From an uncultured Paracoccaceae bacterium (GTDB lineage Bacteria > Pseudomonadota > Alphaproteobacteria > Rhodobacterales > Rhodobacteraceae), in the NCBI GenBank assembly GCA_958439195.1, contig OY288160.1:186001-250000 (forward strand): a stretch of 64,000 bases of DNA, in the 5' to 3' direction. Under the pieces are notes generated by a model that saw only the letters and a list, made by a program, of their open reading frames with translations, searched no databases and was not told the DNA's origin. Made by a program: the position numbers and the translations under genes. Shown one piece after another: positions 1 through 8,823 of the stretch (position 1 is the first letter of the stretch; every line of letters begins with the position of its first letter).

Positions 1-326
1 CCGGCAGCCCGCTGGCATCGGATGATGGGGTGAACACGTCGTTCCTGTCGGCACGGCTGACGGTGACGGGGCCGGCTATTGCGCAGGTCGCCCGCAGCGT
101 CGCGCCGCGACTGGCAGCGGCGTTGGGGCAGAAGCTGGCGACACAGGCGGTGCCGGTTCTGGGCGCGGTGGCGGGGGCCACGCTGAACGCGGCTTTCCTG
201 CGCTATTACCGTGAGATGGCCGAGATCCGCTTTGCCCTGCTGCGGCTGGCGGAACAGCATGGGGCGGAACCGATCCTTGCGGCCTTTGCCGATGCTGTGA
301 CGCCACCCAAGGTGACAAAGGTCTGA
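1..326 (+). CDS. EcsC family protein, C-terminal fragment
   Basis: The reading frame is open to the left edge, so only the C-terminal ~108 residues are present and the true start lies outside the window. The visible part contains the segment DDGVNTSFLSARLTVTG and then LGQKLATQAVPVLGAVAGA, followed by an RYYREMAEIRF helix. This matches the C-terminal region of EcsC-family proteins as I know them, which are of unclear biochemical function. It ends about 130 bp before the convergent end of ptsP. The in-frame GTG at position 30 falls inside the conserved region and is not a likely start. Confidence 0.75.
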   Translation, partial: GSPLASDDGVNTSFLSARLTVTGPAIAQVARSVAPRLAAALGQKLATQAVPVLGAVAGATLNAAFLRYYREMAEIRFALLRLAEQHGAEPILAAFADAVTPPKVTKV

Positions 327-455
327 TCTTTTTACGGGCCTGATCCCGGCAAAAGCCTGATCGTGCCGTGGATCGGGCATCGGACTTGGCAGCCGCATTC
401 TTTGGCGGGCGCATGAGGGCGGATTTTCGGGCCTGGGCGGACCGTCCCTGTTCGG

Positions 456-2699
456 TCATTCCGGCTGGTTGGACAGCCATTCCATCAGCGCGGGGCGCAC
501 GCTTTCGGCGCCGTCGGCGATGGCACGGTCGATGACCGCGCGGGCCTCGGTCAGGTCGACCCGGCGCAGCAGGGCCTTGACCGGGCCGACGGAGGCCGGG
601 CGCATGGACAGGGCGCGCAGACCCAGGGCGGCGAAGGCCAGCGCCTCGATCGGGCGGCCGGCATCTTCGCCGCAGAAGGACAGGGGCGTGCCGGTTTCCG
701 CGCAGCGGGCGATGATGTGGGACAGGAAGTGCAGGAAGGACACGTTCAGCGTGTCATACCGGCGGCGGACCCGTTCGTTTTCACGATCCGCCGCAAAGAA
801 GAACTGCTTCAGGTCATTGCCACCGATGGAGACGAAATCCGTCAATTCGAAAAACGCGCGCGGGGCGTAGGCGAGGCTGGGGGTTTCCAGCATTGCGCCC
901 ACCTCGACCCGTTCGGGGACGGTGTGGCCCAGACTGCGTTCGCGGTGCAATTCGCTGATCACCTGGGCGCGGGCGGTCTGGAATTCGGACAGTTCGGTGA
1001 TGAAGGGGAACATCACGGTCAGCGGGCGGCCTTTGGCGGCGCGGATCAGCGCCTGCAACTGCATGCGCAACACGCCGGGTTTGTCCAGCCCCACACGGAT
1101 GGCGCGCCAGCCCATCGCAGGGTTGGGTTCATCCTGCGGTTTCATGTAGGGCAGCACCTTGTCGGACCCGATGTCAAGCGTGCGGAAGGCCACGCGCTTG
1201 CCCTGCGCGGCATCCATGACGCGGGCGTAAAGTGCTGCCAGTTCGGCGCGTTGGGGCATCTTGTTGCGGACAAGGAATTGCAATTCGGTGCGGAAGAGGC
1301 CGACACCTTCGGCACCCGACCCATCCAGACTGGGCAGGTCGGCCATCAGGCCCGCGTTCATCATCAGGCTGGTGACGGTGCCGCATTTCGACAGGGCGGG
1401 CAGGCCCCGCAGGCTGCTGTAGCGTTGCTGGGCGGCGGCCTGCATGGCGATCTTGTCGCGGAAGGCGCGGGCGACGGTTTCTTCGGGGCGCAGGTGGACG
1501 ATGCCTTGATCACCATCGACAAGGATTTGGTCGCCGTTCAGCGCCTCATTGGTGATGCGGTCGGCATGGATCACCAGCGGGATGGCGAGCGCACGGGCGA
1601 CGATGGCGGCATGGCTGCCGACAGAGCCTTCCTCCAGCACCACGCCCTTGAGCTTGCGGCCATATTCCAGCAGCTCTGCCGGGCCGATATTGCGCGCCAC
1701 AAGGACCGGATTGTCGGGCATTTCGGCGCCCGTGTCCTGGCCCTGGCCGGTCAGGATGCGCAAAAGGCGGTTCGACAGATCGTCCAGATCGTGCAGGCGT
1801 TCGCGCAGATAGGCATCCGGCACCTGTTCCAGACGCGCGCGGGTGGCGGATTGTTCCTTTTCCACCGCTGCTTCGGCCGACAGACCGCGGGCGATGTCAT
1901 CCTCCATCCGGCGCAGCCAGCCGCGCGAATGGGCAAACATGCGATAGGCTTCCAGCACCGCCTTCTGATCCTTGTCGAGGCTTTCGGCTGACAGCAGGTC
2001 ATCGACCGAGACGCGCAGTTTGCCGACCGCTTCGCGGATGCGGTCAATTTCGGTCAGCGGGTCATCGGCGACGGGGTTTGTTACCACAACGCGGGGTTCG
2101 TGCAGCCAGACGCGGCCTTCGGCGGCGCCTTCCTGGCCTGTGCCGCCCCGGATCATCACCGATTGCTTGTGCAGGGCGCGCATCCCATCGACATCGCCGT
2201 TGAACACGCCGAGTTCGGTCATTTCGGCCAGAACCATGGCCACCACTTCCAGCGCGTAAATCTCATCCTCGGAGAATTCGCGCGCGGTCTTTGACTGCAC
2301 GACCAGCACGCCCAGCTTTTCGCCAACCCGCTGAATCGGCACGCCAAGGAACGAGGAATACAGTTCCTCGCCCGTTTCGGGCATGTAGCGAAACCCTTTT
2401 TCGCCGGGGGCATTGGCGCTGTTGATGGGAAGGCCGCTGCGGGCGACGCGGCCCACCAGCCCTTCGCCCAGTTTCATCCGGGTCTGGTGGACGGCTTCCT
2501 TTTTCAGCCCTTGGGTGGCGCAAAGTTCCAGCGTTTCCGGGTCGCGGAACAGGTAGATGGAACACACCTCGCTGCCCATCGAATCCGCGATAAGATGGGT
2601 GATGCGGTCAAGCCGGTCTTGGCCGTCGCCCGGAGTGGCGAGCGTGTCGCGCAACCGGCGCAGGAGCTTGCGGCTTTCGCTTTCGGTCCGTTCTGGCAT
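456..2699 (-). CDS. ptsP: phosphoenolpyruvate-protein phosphotransferase PtsP (EI-Ntr)
   Basis: First enzyme of the nitrogen phosphotransferase system: it takes phosphate from PEP and passes it to NPr, and so on to EIIA-Ntr, a cytoplasmic regulatory chain. The 747 residues have the expected order: an N-terminal GAF domain (about 25-160), a linker/HPr-binding helical part, the phosphohistidine domain with GSVGSHAAIVAR (phosphorylated His about residue 363), and the C-terminal PEP-binding TIM barrel with GVGLFRTELQFL, FRTLDIGSDK and the catalytic-Cys motif LSFCGEDAGRP. Length is normal for the GAF-containing EI-Ntr family. It lies downstream of lysC on the same strand, but a strong terminator between them suggests its own promoter. 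This lysC-ptsP order is common in Rhodobacteraceae. Confidence 0.95.
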   Translation of the reverse strand: MPERTESESRKLLRRLRDTLATPGDGQDRLDRITHLIADSMGSEVCSIYLFRDPETLELCATQGLKKEAVHQTRMKLGEGLVGRVARSGLPINSANAPGEKGFRYMPETGEELYSSFLGVPIQRVGEKLGVLVVQSKTAREFSEDEIYALEVVAMVLAEMTELGVFNGDVDGMRALHKQSVMIRGGTGQEGAAEGRVWLHEPRVVVTNPVADDPLTEIDRIREAVGKLRVSVDDLLSAESLDKDQKAVLEAYRMFAHSRGWLRRMEDDIARGLSAEAAVEKEQSATRARLEQVPDAYLRERLHDLDDLSNRLLRILTGQGQDTGAEMPDNPVLVARNIGPAELLEYGRKLKGVVLEEGSVGSHAAIVARALAIPLVIHADRITNEALNGDQILVDGDQGIVHLRPEETVARAFRDKIAMQAAAQQRYSSLRGLPALSKCGTVTSLMMNAGLMADLPSLDGSGAEGVGLFRTELQFLVRNKMPQRAELAALYARVMDAAQGKRVAFRTLDIGSDKVLPYMKPQDEPNPAMGWRAIRVGLDKPGVLRMQLQALIRAAKGRPLTVMFPFITELSEFQTARAQVISELHRERSLGHTVPERVEVGAMLETPSLAYAPRAFFELTDFVSIGGNDLKQFFFAADRENERVRRRYDTLNVSFLHFLSHIIARCAETGTPLSFCGEDAGRPIEALAFAALGLRALSMRPASVGPVKALLRRVDLTEARAVIDRAIADGAESVRPALMEWLSNQPE

Positions 2700-2751
2700 T
2701 CGCGGGGTGTTCCTCTTGCCCCTTATAGAGCACAGGGCCGGGGGAAATGAA

Positions 2752-2778
2752 AAGCCCCGGCTGTTCGGGCCGGGGCTT
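2752..2778 (-). terminator. rho-independent terminator after lysC
   Basis: A perfect 10-bp stem, AAGCCCCGGC paired with GCCGGGGCTT, has a 7-nt loop and is followed on the minus strand by the T-rich stretch TTTCATTT. It sits 67 nt beyond the lysC stop and before the ptsP start, so it should separate the two transcripts. Confidence 0.85.
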
Positions 2779-2844
2779 GTGTCTGGTGCGCGGTGCGTTT
2801 GCCGCGGGACTGCCTGAAAAACAGGCGCAGTTTCGGGTTCGGTT

Positions 2845-4104
2845 TCAGGCCTTGTCGAGGTCGAAAACGTCGTGCAGCGCCTGCACGGCGAGTTCCATGT
2901 ATTTGCGGTCGATCAGGACAGAAATCTTGATCTCAGACGTGGAGATCACCTTGATGTTCACGTTTTCCTTTGAAAGTGCCTCGAACATCCGCGCGGCCAC
3001 GCCGGTGTGGGACCGCATGCCGATGCCGACGACCGAGACTTTGGCAACATCGGTATCGACGATCAGTTCGTCATAGTTGATCTTGCCTTCGGCCTTGGCG
3101 TCTTCCATCGCCTTGCGGGCGCGTTCGACCTGGTTGATCGGGCAGGAAAAGGTCATGTCGGTGACGGCACCGGGATGGGCATCGTCATAGTCTTTTTCGC
3201 TGATGTTCTGGACGATCATGTCCACGTTCACCCCGGCATCGGCCAGCGGGCCGAAGATGGCGCTGGCCACGCCGGGGCGGTCTTCGATGGTGAAGAGGGT
3301 GATCTTTGCCTCTTCGCGGGAAAAGGCGACGCCAGAGACGACTTTCGATTCCATGATTTCCTCCTCGTCGCAGACCAGGGTTCCCGAGGTCTCGTCGGTA
3401 TCTTCAAAGGATGACAGCACGCGCAGGCGCACCTTGTAGCGCATGGCCAGTTCGACCGACCGGGTTTGCAGAACCTTGGCCCCCAGCGAGGCGAGTTCCA
3501 GCATTTCCTCAAACGCGATCTTGTCGAGTTTGCGCGCCTTGCGCACGACGCGGGGGTCGGTGGTGTAGACGCCGTCCACATCGGTGTAGATGTCGCAGCG
3601 TTCCGCGCCAAAGGCGGCGGCGAAGGCTACGGCGGTGGTGTCGCTGCCGCCCCGACCAAGGGTGGTGATGCGGCCTTCGGGCGAAAGGCCCTGGAAGCCC
3701 GCCACCACGGCGACCTTGAAGCCTTCGGCGAATTTCGCGTCGATATTGGCACGGGGGATGTCGACGAAGCGGGCGGCACCGTGCTGGGCGGTGGTCTGGA
3801 TCGGCACCTGCCAGCCCTGCCAGGACCGCGCGGGGATGCCCATTTCCTGCAAGCGCAGGGCCATCAGGCCAGCGGTGACGTTTTCGCCCGCTGCGACAAC
3901 GGCATCGTATTCGCGGGCGTCATAGAGTTTGGACGTGCCTTCGACATAGCCGACAAGGCGGTTCGTCTCGCCCGACATGGCCGAGACGATGACGATCACG
4001 TCGTAACCGCGGGCGACCTCACGTTCGACCTTTTTCGCGGCGTTTTCGATGCGCGCGAGATCAGCCACCGAGGTGCCGCCGAATTTCATCACGAGAAGCG
4101 GCAT
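2845..4104 (-). CDS. lysC: aspartate kinase
   Basis: Phosphorylates L-aspartate in the first step of lysine, threonine and methionine synthesis. The 419-residue protein starts with the kinase signature LVMKFGGTSVADLARIENAA, has the GRGGSDTTAVAFAAAFGA nucleotide/aspartate-binding segment and the YTDVDGVYTTDPR motif. It ends with a pair of ACT regulatory domains (about 265-419, for example FTIEDRPGVASAIFGPL and VSVVGIGMRSHTGVAARMF). Length and layout fit the monofunctional, feedback-inhibited LysC class. The ATG start leads directly into the conserved MKFGGTS motif, so it is secure. Confidence 0.97.
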   Translation of the reverse strand: MPLLVMKFGGTSVADLARIENAAKKVEREVARGYDVIVIVSAMSGETNRLVGYVEGTSKLYDAREYDAVVAAGENVTAGLMALRLQEMGIPARSWQGWQVPIQTTAQHGAARFVDIPRANIDAKFAEGFKVAVVAGFQGLSPEGRITTLGRGGSDTTAVAFAAAFGAERCDIYTDVDGVYTTDPRVVRKARKLDKIAFEEMLELASLGAKVLQTRSVELAMRYKVRLRVLSSFEDTDETSGTLVCDEEEIMESKVVSGVAFSREEAKITLFTIEDRPGVASAIFGPLADAGVNVDMIVQNISEKDYDDAHPGAVTDMTFSCPINQVERARKAMEDAKAEGKINYDELIVDTDVAKVSVVGIGMRSHTGVAARMFEALSKENVNIKVISTSEIKISVLIDRKYMELAVQALHDVFDLDKA

Positions 4105-4182
4105 GGTTCCCCCCGCAAGCCCCGATTTCCGCGCGCTTCTTATGCGGCGGCGGGGCGGGGTGCAAGTGTTGTCGGGAAATGC

Positions 4183-4223
4183 AAAAGGGGGACGCGGGGG
4201 GGCTGTTGCACCCCCCGCCCTTT
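4183..4223 (-). terminator. probable terminator after bmt
   Basis: The hairpin core GCGGGGGG (4194-4201) pairs with CCCCCCGC (4211-4218). It is flanked by an outer AAAGGG/CCCTTT pairing and followed on the minus strand by TTTTGC. It begins 4 nt after the stop of the methyltransferase gene. Confidence 0.6.
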
Positions 4224-4226
4224 GGA

Positions 4227-5243
4227 TCAGCCGCGCCGTCCGCCCCGGCGTTCGCGGCGGGGGGCATTGGCATCGTCGCCTGTGCCGTCGGAGGTGGAGG
4301 AAAACCCGCCCAGCTTTTCCGAAATCAGATCCAGCGTCGGGTGCGGGCCGCGCGGGCGGCTTTCCAGCGCGTTGCGCATGGCGCGCAGGTGTTCGGGCAT
4401 GGTGCCGCAGCAGCCGCCGATGATGCGCACGCCCGCATCACGCGCCAGCACGGCATATTCGGCCATCAGTTCCGGCGTGCCGTCGTAATGGATATGCCCG
4501 TCATGGTATTTCGGGATGCCGGCATTGCCCTTGGCGATCACCGGGCGTTCCGTGCCGGTTGAGGCAAAGCCAAGCACCGTGCGCATCAGATCGGATGCGC
4601 CCACGCCGCAATTGGCGCCAAAGGCAATGGGCGGGTTGGGCAGTTTTTCCACCAGTTCCGCCAGCGCGGCCGAGGTGACGCCCATCATGGTGCGACCAGC
4701 GGTGTCAAAGCTCATGGTGCCGCACCAGGGCAGACCAGCGAGTTTTGCCGCCTCGGCCGCGGCCTTGTATTCTTCGGGGGCAGAGATGGTTTCGATCCAG
4801 AGGACATCGACGCCGCCCTCTTTCATCCCCTCCATCTGTTCGTGAAACATTTCCACCGCGCTGCTGTGCGTCAGCGTGCCCATCGGTTCAAAAATCTCAC
4901 CCGTTGGCCCGACCGATCCGGCGACCACGACCTTGCGGCCAGAGGCATCCGCGATTTCGCGGCCCAGTTCCACGCCGATGCGGTTGAGTTCCCGCACCCG
5001 GCCCTGGGCGTTGTGCAGCTTCAGGCGTGAGGCGTTGCCGCCGAAGGTGTTGGTCAGAAAGATGTCGGACCCTGCCTCGACCGCGCCGCGATAGAGTTTG
5101 CGGATGTTGTCGGGTTGATCGACATTCCAGAATTCCGGCGGCTCGCCCGAGGACAGGCCCATGTTGAACAGGTTGGTTCCCGTGGCCCCATCGGCCAGAA
5201 GCCAGTCGCGGGTGGCAAGCAGGTCGGTCAGCGCGTCGGCCAT
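4227..5243 (-). CDS. bmt: betaine--homocysteine S-methyltransferase (homocysteine methyltransferase family)
   Basis: Zinc-dependent methyl transfer to homocysteine to make methionine, probably from glycine betaine or a related methyl donor. The sequence has the family N-terminus LLADGATGTNLFNMGL, the barrel motif TNTFGGNASRLKLH, and the zinc ligands FGANCGVGASD and IIGGCCGTMPEH. I chose the ATG at 5243 (MADALTDLLATRDWLLADGA) over an upstream in-frame ATG at 5309. The extra 22 residues are not family-like, and a GAGGTG element precedes 5243. That makes a protein of about 338 residues. The C-terminal arginine/glycine-rich tail (RREERRGGRRG-like) is low complexity. The exact methyl donor cannot be read from the sequence. 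Confidence 0.88.
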   Translation of the reverse strand: MADALTDLLATRDWLLADGATGTNLFNMGLSSGEPPEFWNVDQPDNIRKLYRGAVEAGSDIFLTNTFGGNASRLKLHNAQGRVRELNRIGVELGREIADASGRKVVVAGSVGPTGEIFEPMGTLTHSSAVEMFHEQMEGMKEGGVDVLWIETISAPEEYKAAAEAAKLAGLPWCGTMSFDTAGRTMMGVTSAALAELVEKLPNPPIAFGANCGVGASDLMRTVLGFASTGTERPVIAKGNAGIPKYHDGHIHYDGTPELMAEYAVLARDAGVRIIGGCCGTMPEHLRAMRNALESRPRGPHPTLDLISEKLGGFSSTSDGTGDDANAPRRERRGGRRG

Positions 5244-5377
5244 GAAGGGCACCTCGTTGAGTTCGTATCGGCGGGTTCTGGTCTTATGCCCCGTCTGCCA
5301 TGCGGTCATGCATGAGGCAATTCGATATTGCGCATGATGATCTTGAAGTCAGGGCCAAGATCAAGGACGGCGAAAGC

Positions 5378-5403
5378 AAAAGGCACCCCGCGGGGTGCCT
5401 TTT
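5378..5403 (-). terminator. rho-independent terminator after DUF1476 gene
   Basis: A perfect inverted repeat, AAAAGGCACCCCG / CGGGGTGCCTTTT, with A and T tracts on its two sides. It lies 20 nt past the stop of the DUF1476 gene. The symmetric A/T tracts could let it act in both directions. Confidence 0.85.
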
Positions 5404-5422
5404 GGCGTTGGCCGGGATGGGA

Positions 5423-5737
5423 TCAGATTTCTTCCATCAATTGCGCCTTGGCCACCGGCAGCAATTCAGCCATCTTCGCGCGGATGTCGTCGGCGCTGGC
5501 CTTGCCTGCCAGATCAGCGGCGACCTTGCGGACCACATCCTCGATCCCGGCTTCTTCGAAATCGGCAGAGACGACGCTCATGGCGTATTCGGCGGCTTCG
5601 GCTTCGGACTTGCCCAAGAGACCGGCGGCCCAAAGACCGACCAGCTTGTTGCGGCGGGCCTCGGCGCGGAATTGCATGTCGGCGTCATGGGCGAATTTGG
5701 TTTCGAATGCGCGTTCGCGGTCGTCGAAGCTGGTCAT
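5423..5737 (-). CDS. DUF1476 protein, F1-ATPase inhibitor zeta-type subunit
   Basis: The 104-residue protein begins MTSFDDRERAFETKFAHD and continues RAEARRNKLVGLWAAGLLGK, the hallmark of the DUF1476 family. In Paracoccus denitrificans this family is known as the zeta subunit, an inhibitor of reverse F1Fo-ATPase activity. Its inhibitory N-terminal helix matches the first ~20 residues seen here. It is all-helical and acidic and ends MEEI. It stands alone between bmt and purC, with its own terminator. The ATPase-inhibitor role is inferred from the family. Confidence 0.9.
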   Translation of the reverse strand: MTSFDDRERAFETKFAHDADMQFRAEARRNKLVGLWAAGLLGKSEAEAAEYAMSVVSADFEEAGIEDVVRKVAADLAGKASADDIRAKMAELLPVAKAQLMEEI

Positions 5738-5958
5738 GATTGGCCCCTTGATCCAGAGTTGGTTGCCCTTTCATATGCCCGCAGCCCGCTCGCGCTGCAA
5801 GGGGGAGGGGTGGGTTTGCACCCTGCGCCGAAACCGTGCCGCACCGCGCGGGACGATGCGCCCAACCTTGCAGCCGGGCACGGCTTGGCTTATAGCGCCG
5901 GGAAGCGGGCGGGGAACCATGGGGTCACCCCGCCATCTGCATTTACGGCGGAGAATTC

Positions 5959-6726
5959 ATGGCGCGTCGCAAGAAGGTTTACGAGGGCAAGGCAAAGATC
6001 CTGTATGAAGGGCCGGAGCCGGGCACTCTGATCCAGTATTTCAAGGATGACAGCGCCCCTACCGCCACCGTTCCTGCACCTGCGGCTGTCGAAGGGAAGG
6101 GCGTGCTGAATAACCGTCTTTCGGAATTCTTCATGACCGGGCTGAATTCCATCGGGGTGCCGACGCATTTCATCCGCCGCCTGAACATGCGCGAGCAGTT
6201 GGTGCGCATGGCCGAGATCATCCCTTTGGAGGTGGTCGTGCGCAACTTTGCCGCCGGGGCGCTTTCGGAACGGCTGGGCATCCCGGAAGGCACGCCGTTG
6301 CCGCGCCCGATTGTCGAGTATTATTACAAGGACGAACGGCTGGGCACGCCGATGGTGAGCGAAGAGCATATCATCGCGTTTAACTGGGCCAGCCAGCAGG
6401 ATCTGGATGACATGGTGGCGCTGGCCCTGCGGGTGAACGATTTCCTGGCCGGCGTGATGATGGGTGTGGGTATCCGGCTGGCGGATTTCCGCATCGAAGT
6501 GGGCCGGGTCTGGGAAGGTGATTATATGCGCCTGATCGTTGCCGATGAGATCAGTCCCGATTCCTGCCGTCTGTGGGATGTCCGGTCGGCGTCCGAGGCG
6601 ATGGAGCGCGAGGGGCTGGTGCGGGAACCCGGCCCGCTGGCCGATGTTTATACGGAACTGGCGCGGCGGTTGGGTGTGCTGCCATCGAATGTGACGCACA
6701 AGCCGAAGCCCACGTTGATAAACTGA
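5959..6726 (+). CDS. purC: phosphoribosylaminoimidazole-succinocarboxamide synthase (SAICAR synthetase)
   Basis: Joins aspartate to CAIR in purine biosynthesis, using ATP. The 255-residue protein starts [18 protein letters not shown] and has the family motifs [32 protein letters not shown] and [16 protein letters not shown]. The Shine-Dalgarno-like GGAG lies 6 nt before the ATG. It is followed by purS 151 bp downstream on the same strand, a common alphaproteobacterial pairing; purQ and purL are not in this stretch. The gap to purS has several GATCGGGG-like short repeats and no gene. Confidence 0.97.
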   Translation: MARRKKVYEGKAKILYEGPEPGTLIQYFKDDSAPTATVPAPAAVEGKGVLNNRLSEFFMTGLNSIGVPTHFIRRLNMREQLVRMAEIIPLEVVVRNFAAGALSERLGIPEGTPLPRPIVEYYYKDERLGTPMVSEEHIIAFNWASQQDLDDMVALALRVNDFLAGVMMGVGIRLADFRIEVGRVWEGDYMRLIVADEISPDSCRLWDVRSASEAMEREGLVREPGPLADVYTELARRLGVLPSNVTHKPKPTLIN

Positions 6727-6877
6727 TCGGGGTAAACCGATCGGGTAAGAATCGATTGGGGGATAAACTGATCGGGGATCAACAGGCTGGCGACCCGCCT
6801 GTTGTGCATCTGATGCCTTGCCCCGGACAAGGCGGGGCGTTAGGACACGGCCAAGGATGTATGCTCCGGGGGACGAT

Positions 6878-7117
6878 ATGAAAGCGCGCGTGACCGTCAT
6901 GCTGAAGACCGGCGTTCTGGACCCGCAGGGCGAGGCGGTGCGCCACGCGCTGGGCAGCATGGGCTTTGCCGGTGTGAACGGCGTGCGGCAGGGCAAGGTC
7001 ATCGAACTGGATCTGGCCGAGACGGACCGCAGCAAGGCCGAGGCCGAGGTCAAGGCGATGTGTGAAAAGCTGCTCGCCAATACCGTGATCGAAGGGTATC
7101 GGGTCGAGCTTCTCTGA
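6878..7117 (+). CDS. purS: phosphoribosylformylglycinamidine synthase subunit PurS
   Basis: Small subunit of the FGAM synthase complex (PurS-PurQ-PurL). The 79-residue protein MKARVTVMLKTGVLDPQGEA continues with GFAGVNGVRQGKVIELDL and ends VIEGYRVELL, all typical of PurS. I chose the ATG at 6878, preceded by GGGGGAC; an upstream in-frame ATG at 6818 would add 20 non-conserved residues. The usual next gene purQ is missing here, and an alcohol dehydrogenase gene follows instead. Confidence 0.95.
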   Translation: MKARVTVMLKTGVLDPQGEAVRHALGSMGFAGVNGVRQGKVIELDLAETDRSKAEAEVKAMCEKLLANTVIEGYRVELL

Positions 7118-7229
7118 TCCTACCCAAGCCGTGCGGCCATTGCGGGCGGATCACGACAGCGGATGTCGGGTTCTGTATTGACCGCAGTGCAAGCCTGCCT
7201 TCCCCTTGGGTCGAAACAAGGGGACTGTG

Positions 7230-8267
7230 ATGCGCGCGGCAGTATTGAAAGCCTTTAACAGCGATCTGGTGATCGAGACGGTTGCCGATCCGGTATGTGA
7301 GCCAGATGGCGTGGTGCTGCGGGTTCTGGCCTGTGGCATCTGCCGCAGCGATTGGCATGGCTGGGTGGGCGAACATCCGAAGGTGAAGCCGGGCGCCATT
7401 CCGGGCCATGAATATTGCGGCGAGGTGATCGAGGCCGGGCCTTTGGCCCGTTGGCAGGTGGGGGACCGGGTGATCGCCCCGTTTATCCTGGCCTGTGGGG
7501 ATTGCCCTGACTGCCGATCGGGGCATTCCAACACCTGCAAGACGCAGAGGGTGCCGGGTTTTGGCGAGCCGGGGGCCTATGCCGAATATATTTCCGTGCC
7601 GCATGCCCATAACCTTGCACGGCTGCCGGAAAGCATCACTCCGGTTCTGGCGGCGGGTTTGGGGTGCCGGGTCACTACGGCGTGGCACGCGTTGACGGGC
7701 CGCGCCGACCTGCGGGCCGGGGAATGGCTGGCGGTGCATGGGACGGGCGGGATCGGATTGTCGGCGCTGATCCTGGGGCGGGCCTTGGGCGCGCGGGTGG
7801 TGGTGGTCGATGTGGTGCCGGAAAAGTTGAGCCATGCGCTGGATCTGGGGGCCGAGGCGGCGATTGATGCGCGGGGCGGTGATGTCGCCGCGCAGATCAT
7901 CGAGGTTACAGGCGGTGGCGCCCATGTGTCGATCGAGGCGCTGGGGATCGCGGCCACGGCCAATGCGTCGATCGAAGGGCTGCGCACCTTGGGGCGGCAT
8001 GTGCAGGTTGGCCTTCCTGTGGGGCATACGGCACGAATGGAGATCAACATGAATGCAGTCTATATGAAGCAGCTTGCCCTTTACGGCACACGCGGGATGC
8101 CGGCGTGGAAGTATCCGTCGCTGCTGGACATGATCACCCGCGGCGCGGTGGACATGACGCCGCTGATCGCCCGCACCGTCGCGCTTTCAGGTGCGTCGGC
8201 AGAATTGCGGGCCTTCAATGGCCCGATGCCCCCCGGCGTTGCCGTCATCGACGATTTCACGGGGTGA
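7230..8267 (+). CDS. zinc-dependent alcohol dehydrogenase (medium-chain family)
   Basis: Zinc- and NAD(P)-dependent medium-chain dehydrogenase of 345 residues. Catalytic zinc ligands are in ACGICRSDWHG (Cys about 35) and the PGHEYCG motif (His60-Glu61). The structural zinc site is CGDCPDCRSGHSNTC (Cys 89, 92, 95, 103). The Rossmann motif is HGTGGIGLSALILG. The ATG at 7230 has AAGGGG about 6 nt upstream; an in-frame ATG at 7206 is less likely. The substrate cannot be told. After the stop there is a weak GCCG-GAG-CGGC stem followed by a T run, possibly a terminator. Confidence 0.9.
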   Translation: MRAAVLKAFNSDLVIETVADPVCEPDGVVLRVLACGICRSDWHGWVGEHPKVKPGAIPGHEYCGEVIEAGPLARWQVGDRVIAPFILACGDCPDCRSGHSNTCKTQRVPGFGEPGAYAEYISVPHAHNLARLPESITPVLAAGLGCRVTTAWHALTGRADLRAGEWLAVHGTGGIGLSALILGRALGARVVVVDVVPEKLSHALDLGAEAAIDARGGDVAAQIIEVTGGGAHVSIEALGIAATANASIEGLRTLGRHVQVGLPVGHTARMEINMNAVYMKQLALYGTRGMPAWKYPSLLDMITRGAVDMTPLIARTVALSGASAELRAFNGPMPPGVAVIDDFTG

Positions 8268-8401
8268 CATGATTTGCCGGAGCGGCGCATTTTTATGTGC
8301 AAGGGGGCTACACACCGCCACGGAGGGGTGCTAATAGCCCGCGATCAATCCGTTCCGCCCCGCGGGCCGAGCGCGTCTTTGACAAGCCGCCTGTCGCTTG
8401 T

Positions 8402-8519
8402 GAAAGATGTGTGAAGCCAAGGGGTTAGGCAGGGGGTTGAATTGTTGTCGGGGCCATAGTAGGGCCGTGGCAGAGAAGGATGCCGCTGTAGCTCAGCTGG
8501 TAGAGCACGTCATTCGTAA
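8402..8519 (+). repeat. 118-bp direct repeat upstream of tRNA-Thr (copy 1)
   Basis: Bases 8402-8519 recur at 8537-8654 at a constant offset of 135 bp with only a few mismatches and no net indel. The unit holds the apparent tRNA promoter region and the first 38 nt of tRNA-Thr. A 17-bp spacer with the small hairpin GTGGG-TCCG-CCCAC separates the copies. The repeat ends exactly at ATTCGTAA, inside the anticodon loop and the start of the att core. That points to a recombination or excision event at the attachment site. Confidence 0.9.
8482..8519 (+). pseudogene. tRNA-Thr 5' half (truncated copy)
   Basis: Thirty-eight nucleotides identical to the 5' half of the tRNA-Thr at 8617, from the acceptor strand through the anticodon loop. 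After TTCGTAA the sequence diverges to GCAGTGGGTCCGCCCAC, so there is no matching anticodon 3' strand, T arm or acceptor 3' strand. It cannot fold into a tRNA and is best read as a remnant of duplication or integration at this site. Confidence 0.85.
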
Positions 8520-8616
8520 GCAGTGGGTCCGCCCACGAAAGATGTGTGAAGCCAACGGGTTAGGCAGGGGGTTGAATTGTTAGTAGGGCCATAGTAGGGC
8601 CTACGCGGAGAAGGAT

Positions 8617-8692
8617 GCCGCTGTAGCTCAGCTGGTAGAGCACGTCATTCGTAATGATGGGGTCGGGGGTTCGAGTCCCTTCAGCGGCACCA
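8617..8692 (+). tRNA. tRNA-Thr(CGT)
   Basis: A complete cloverleaf. Acceptor GCCGCTG pairs with CAGCGGC, the D arm is GCTCAGCTGGTAGAGC, the anticodon stem CGTCA/TGATG holds the loop TTCGTAA (anticodon CGT), and the T arm is GGGGGTTCGAGTCCCT. CCA is encoded at 8690-8692. It is the integration target of the islands to its right; its 3' half is the att repeat. Because islands carry the 3' half, the tRNA is restored after integration. Confidence 0.96.
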
Positions 8693-8700
8693 TCCTTCTC
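8647..8700 (+). repeat. att site, left (attL of island 1)
   Basis: A 54-bp sequence running from ATTCGTAATG in the anticodon loop through the tRNA 3' end and CCA to ATCCTTCTC. It is repeated exactly at 31435-31488 and 51033-51086. To its left the tRNA context (GAGCACGTC) is intact; the other two copies are preceded by GCGCAAA. This is the expected signature of tyrosine-recombinase integration into a tRNA 3' half. Confidence 0.93.
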
Positions 8701-8823
8701 ATAGAAAGCCTTTGGGAACCCCGAACTTAGGCTGGCTACCGCACTTTTTCTAGAGTTTTGGCGTCATAGATCTCGCACAAGCACTCAGTTGCGCGGAACC
8801 AATACCATTTATGTCTACGCGGA

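Noticed and set aside
717..1991. 424-codon open frame on the plus strand inside ptsP
   Set aside because: Antisense shadow of ptsP; His/Gly/Gln-rich sequence without domain features.
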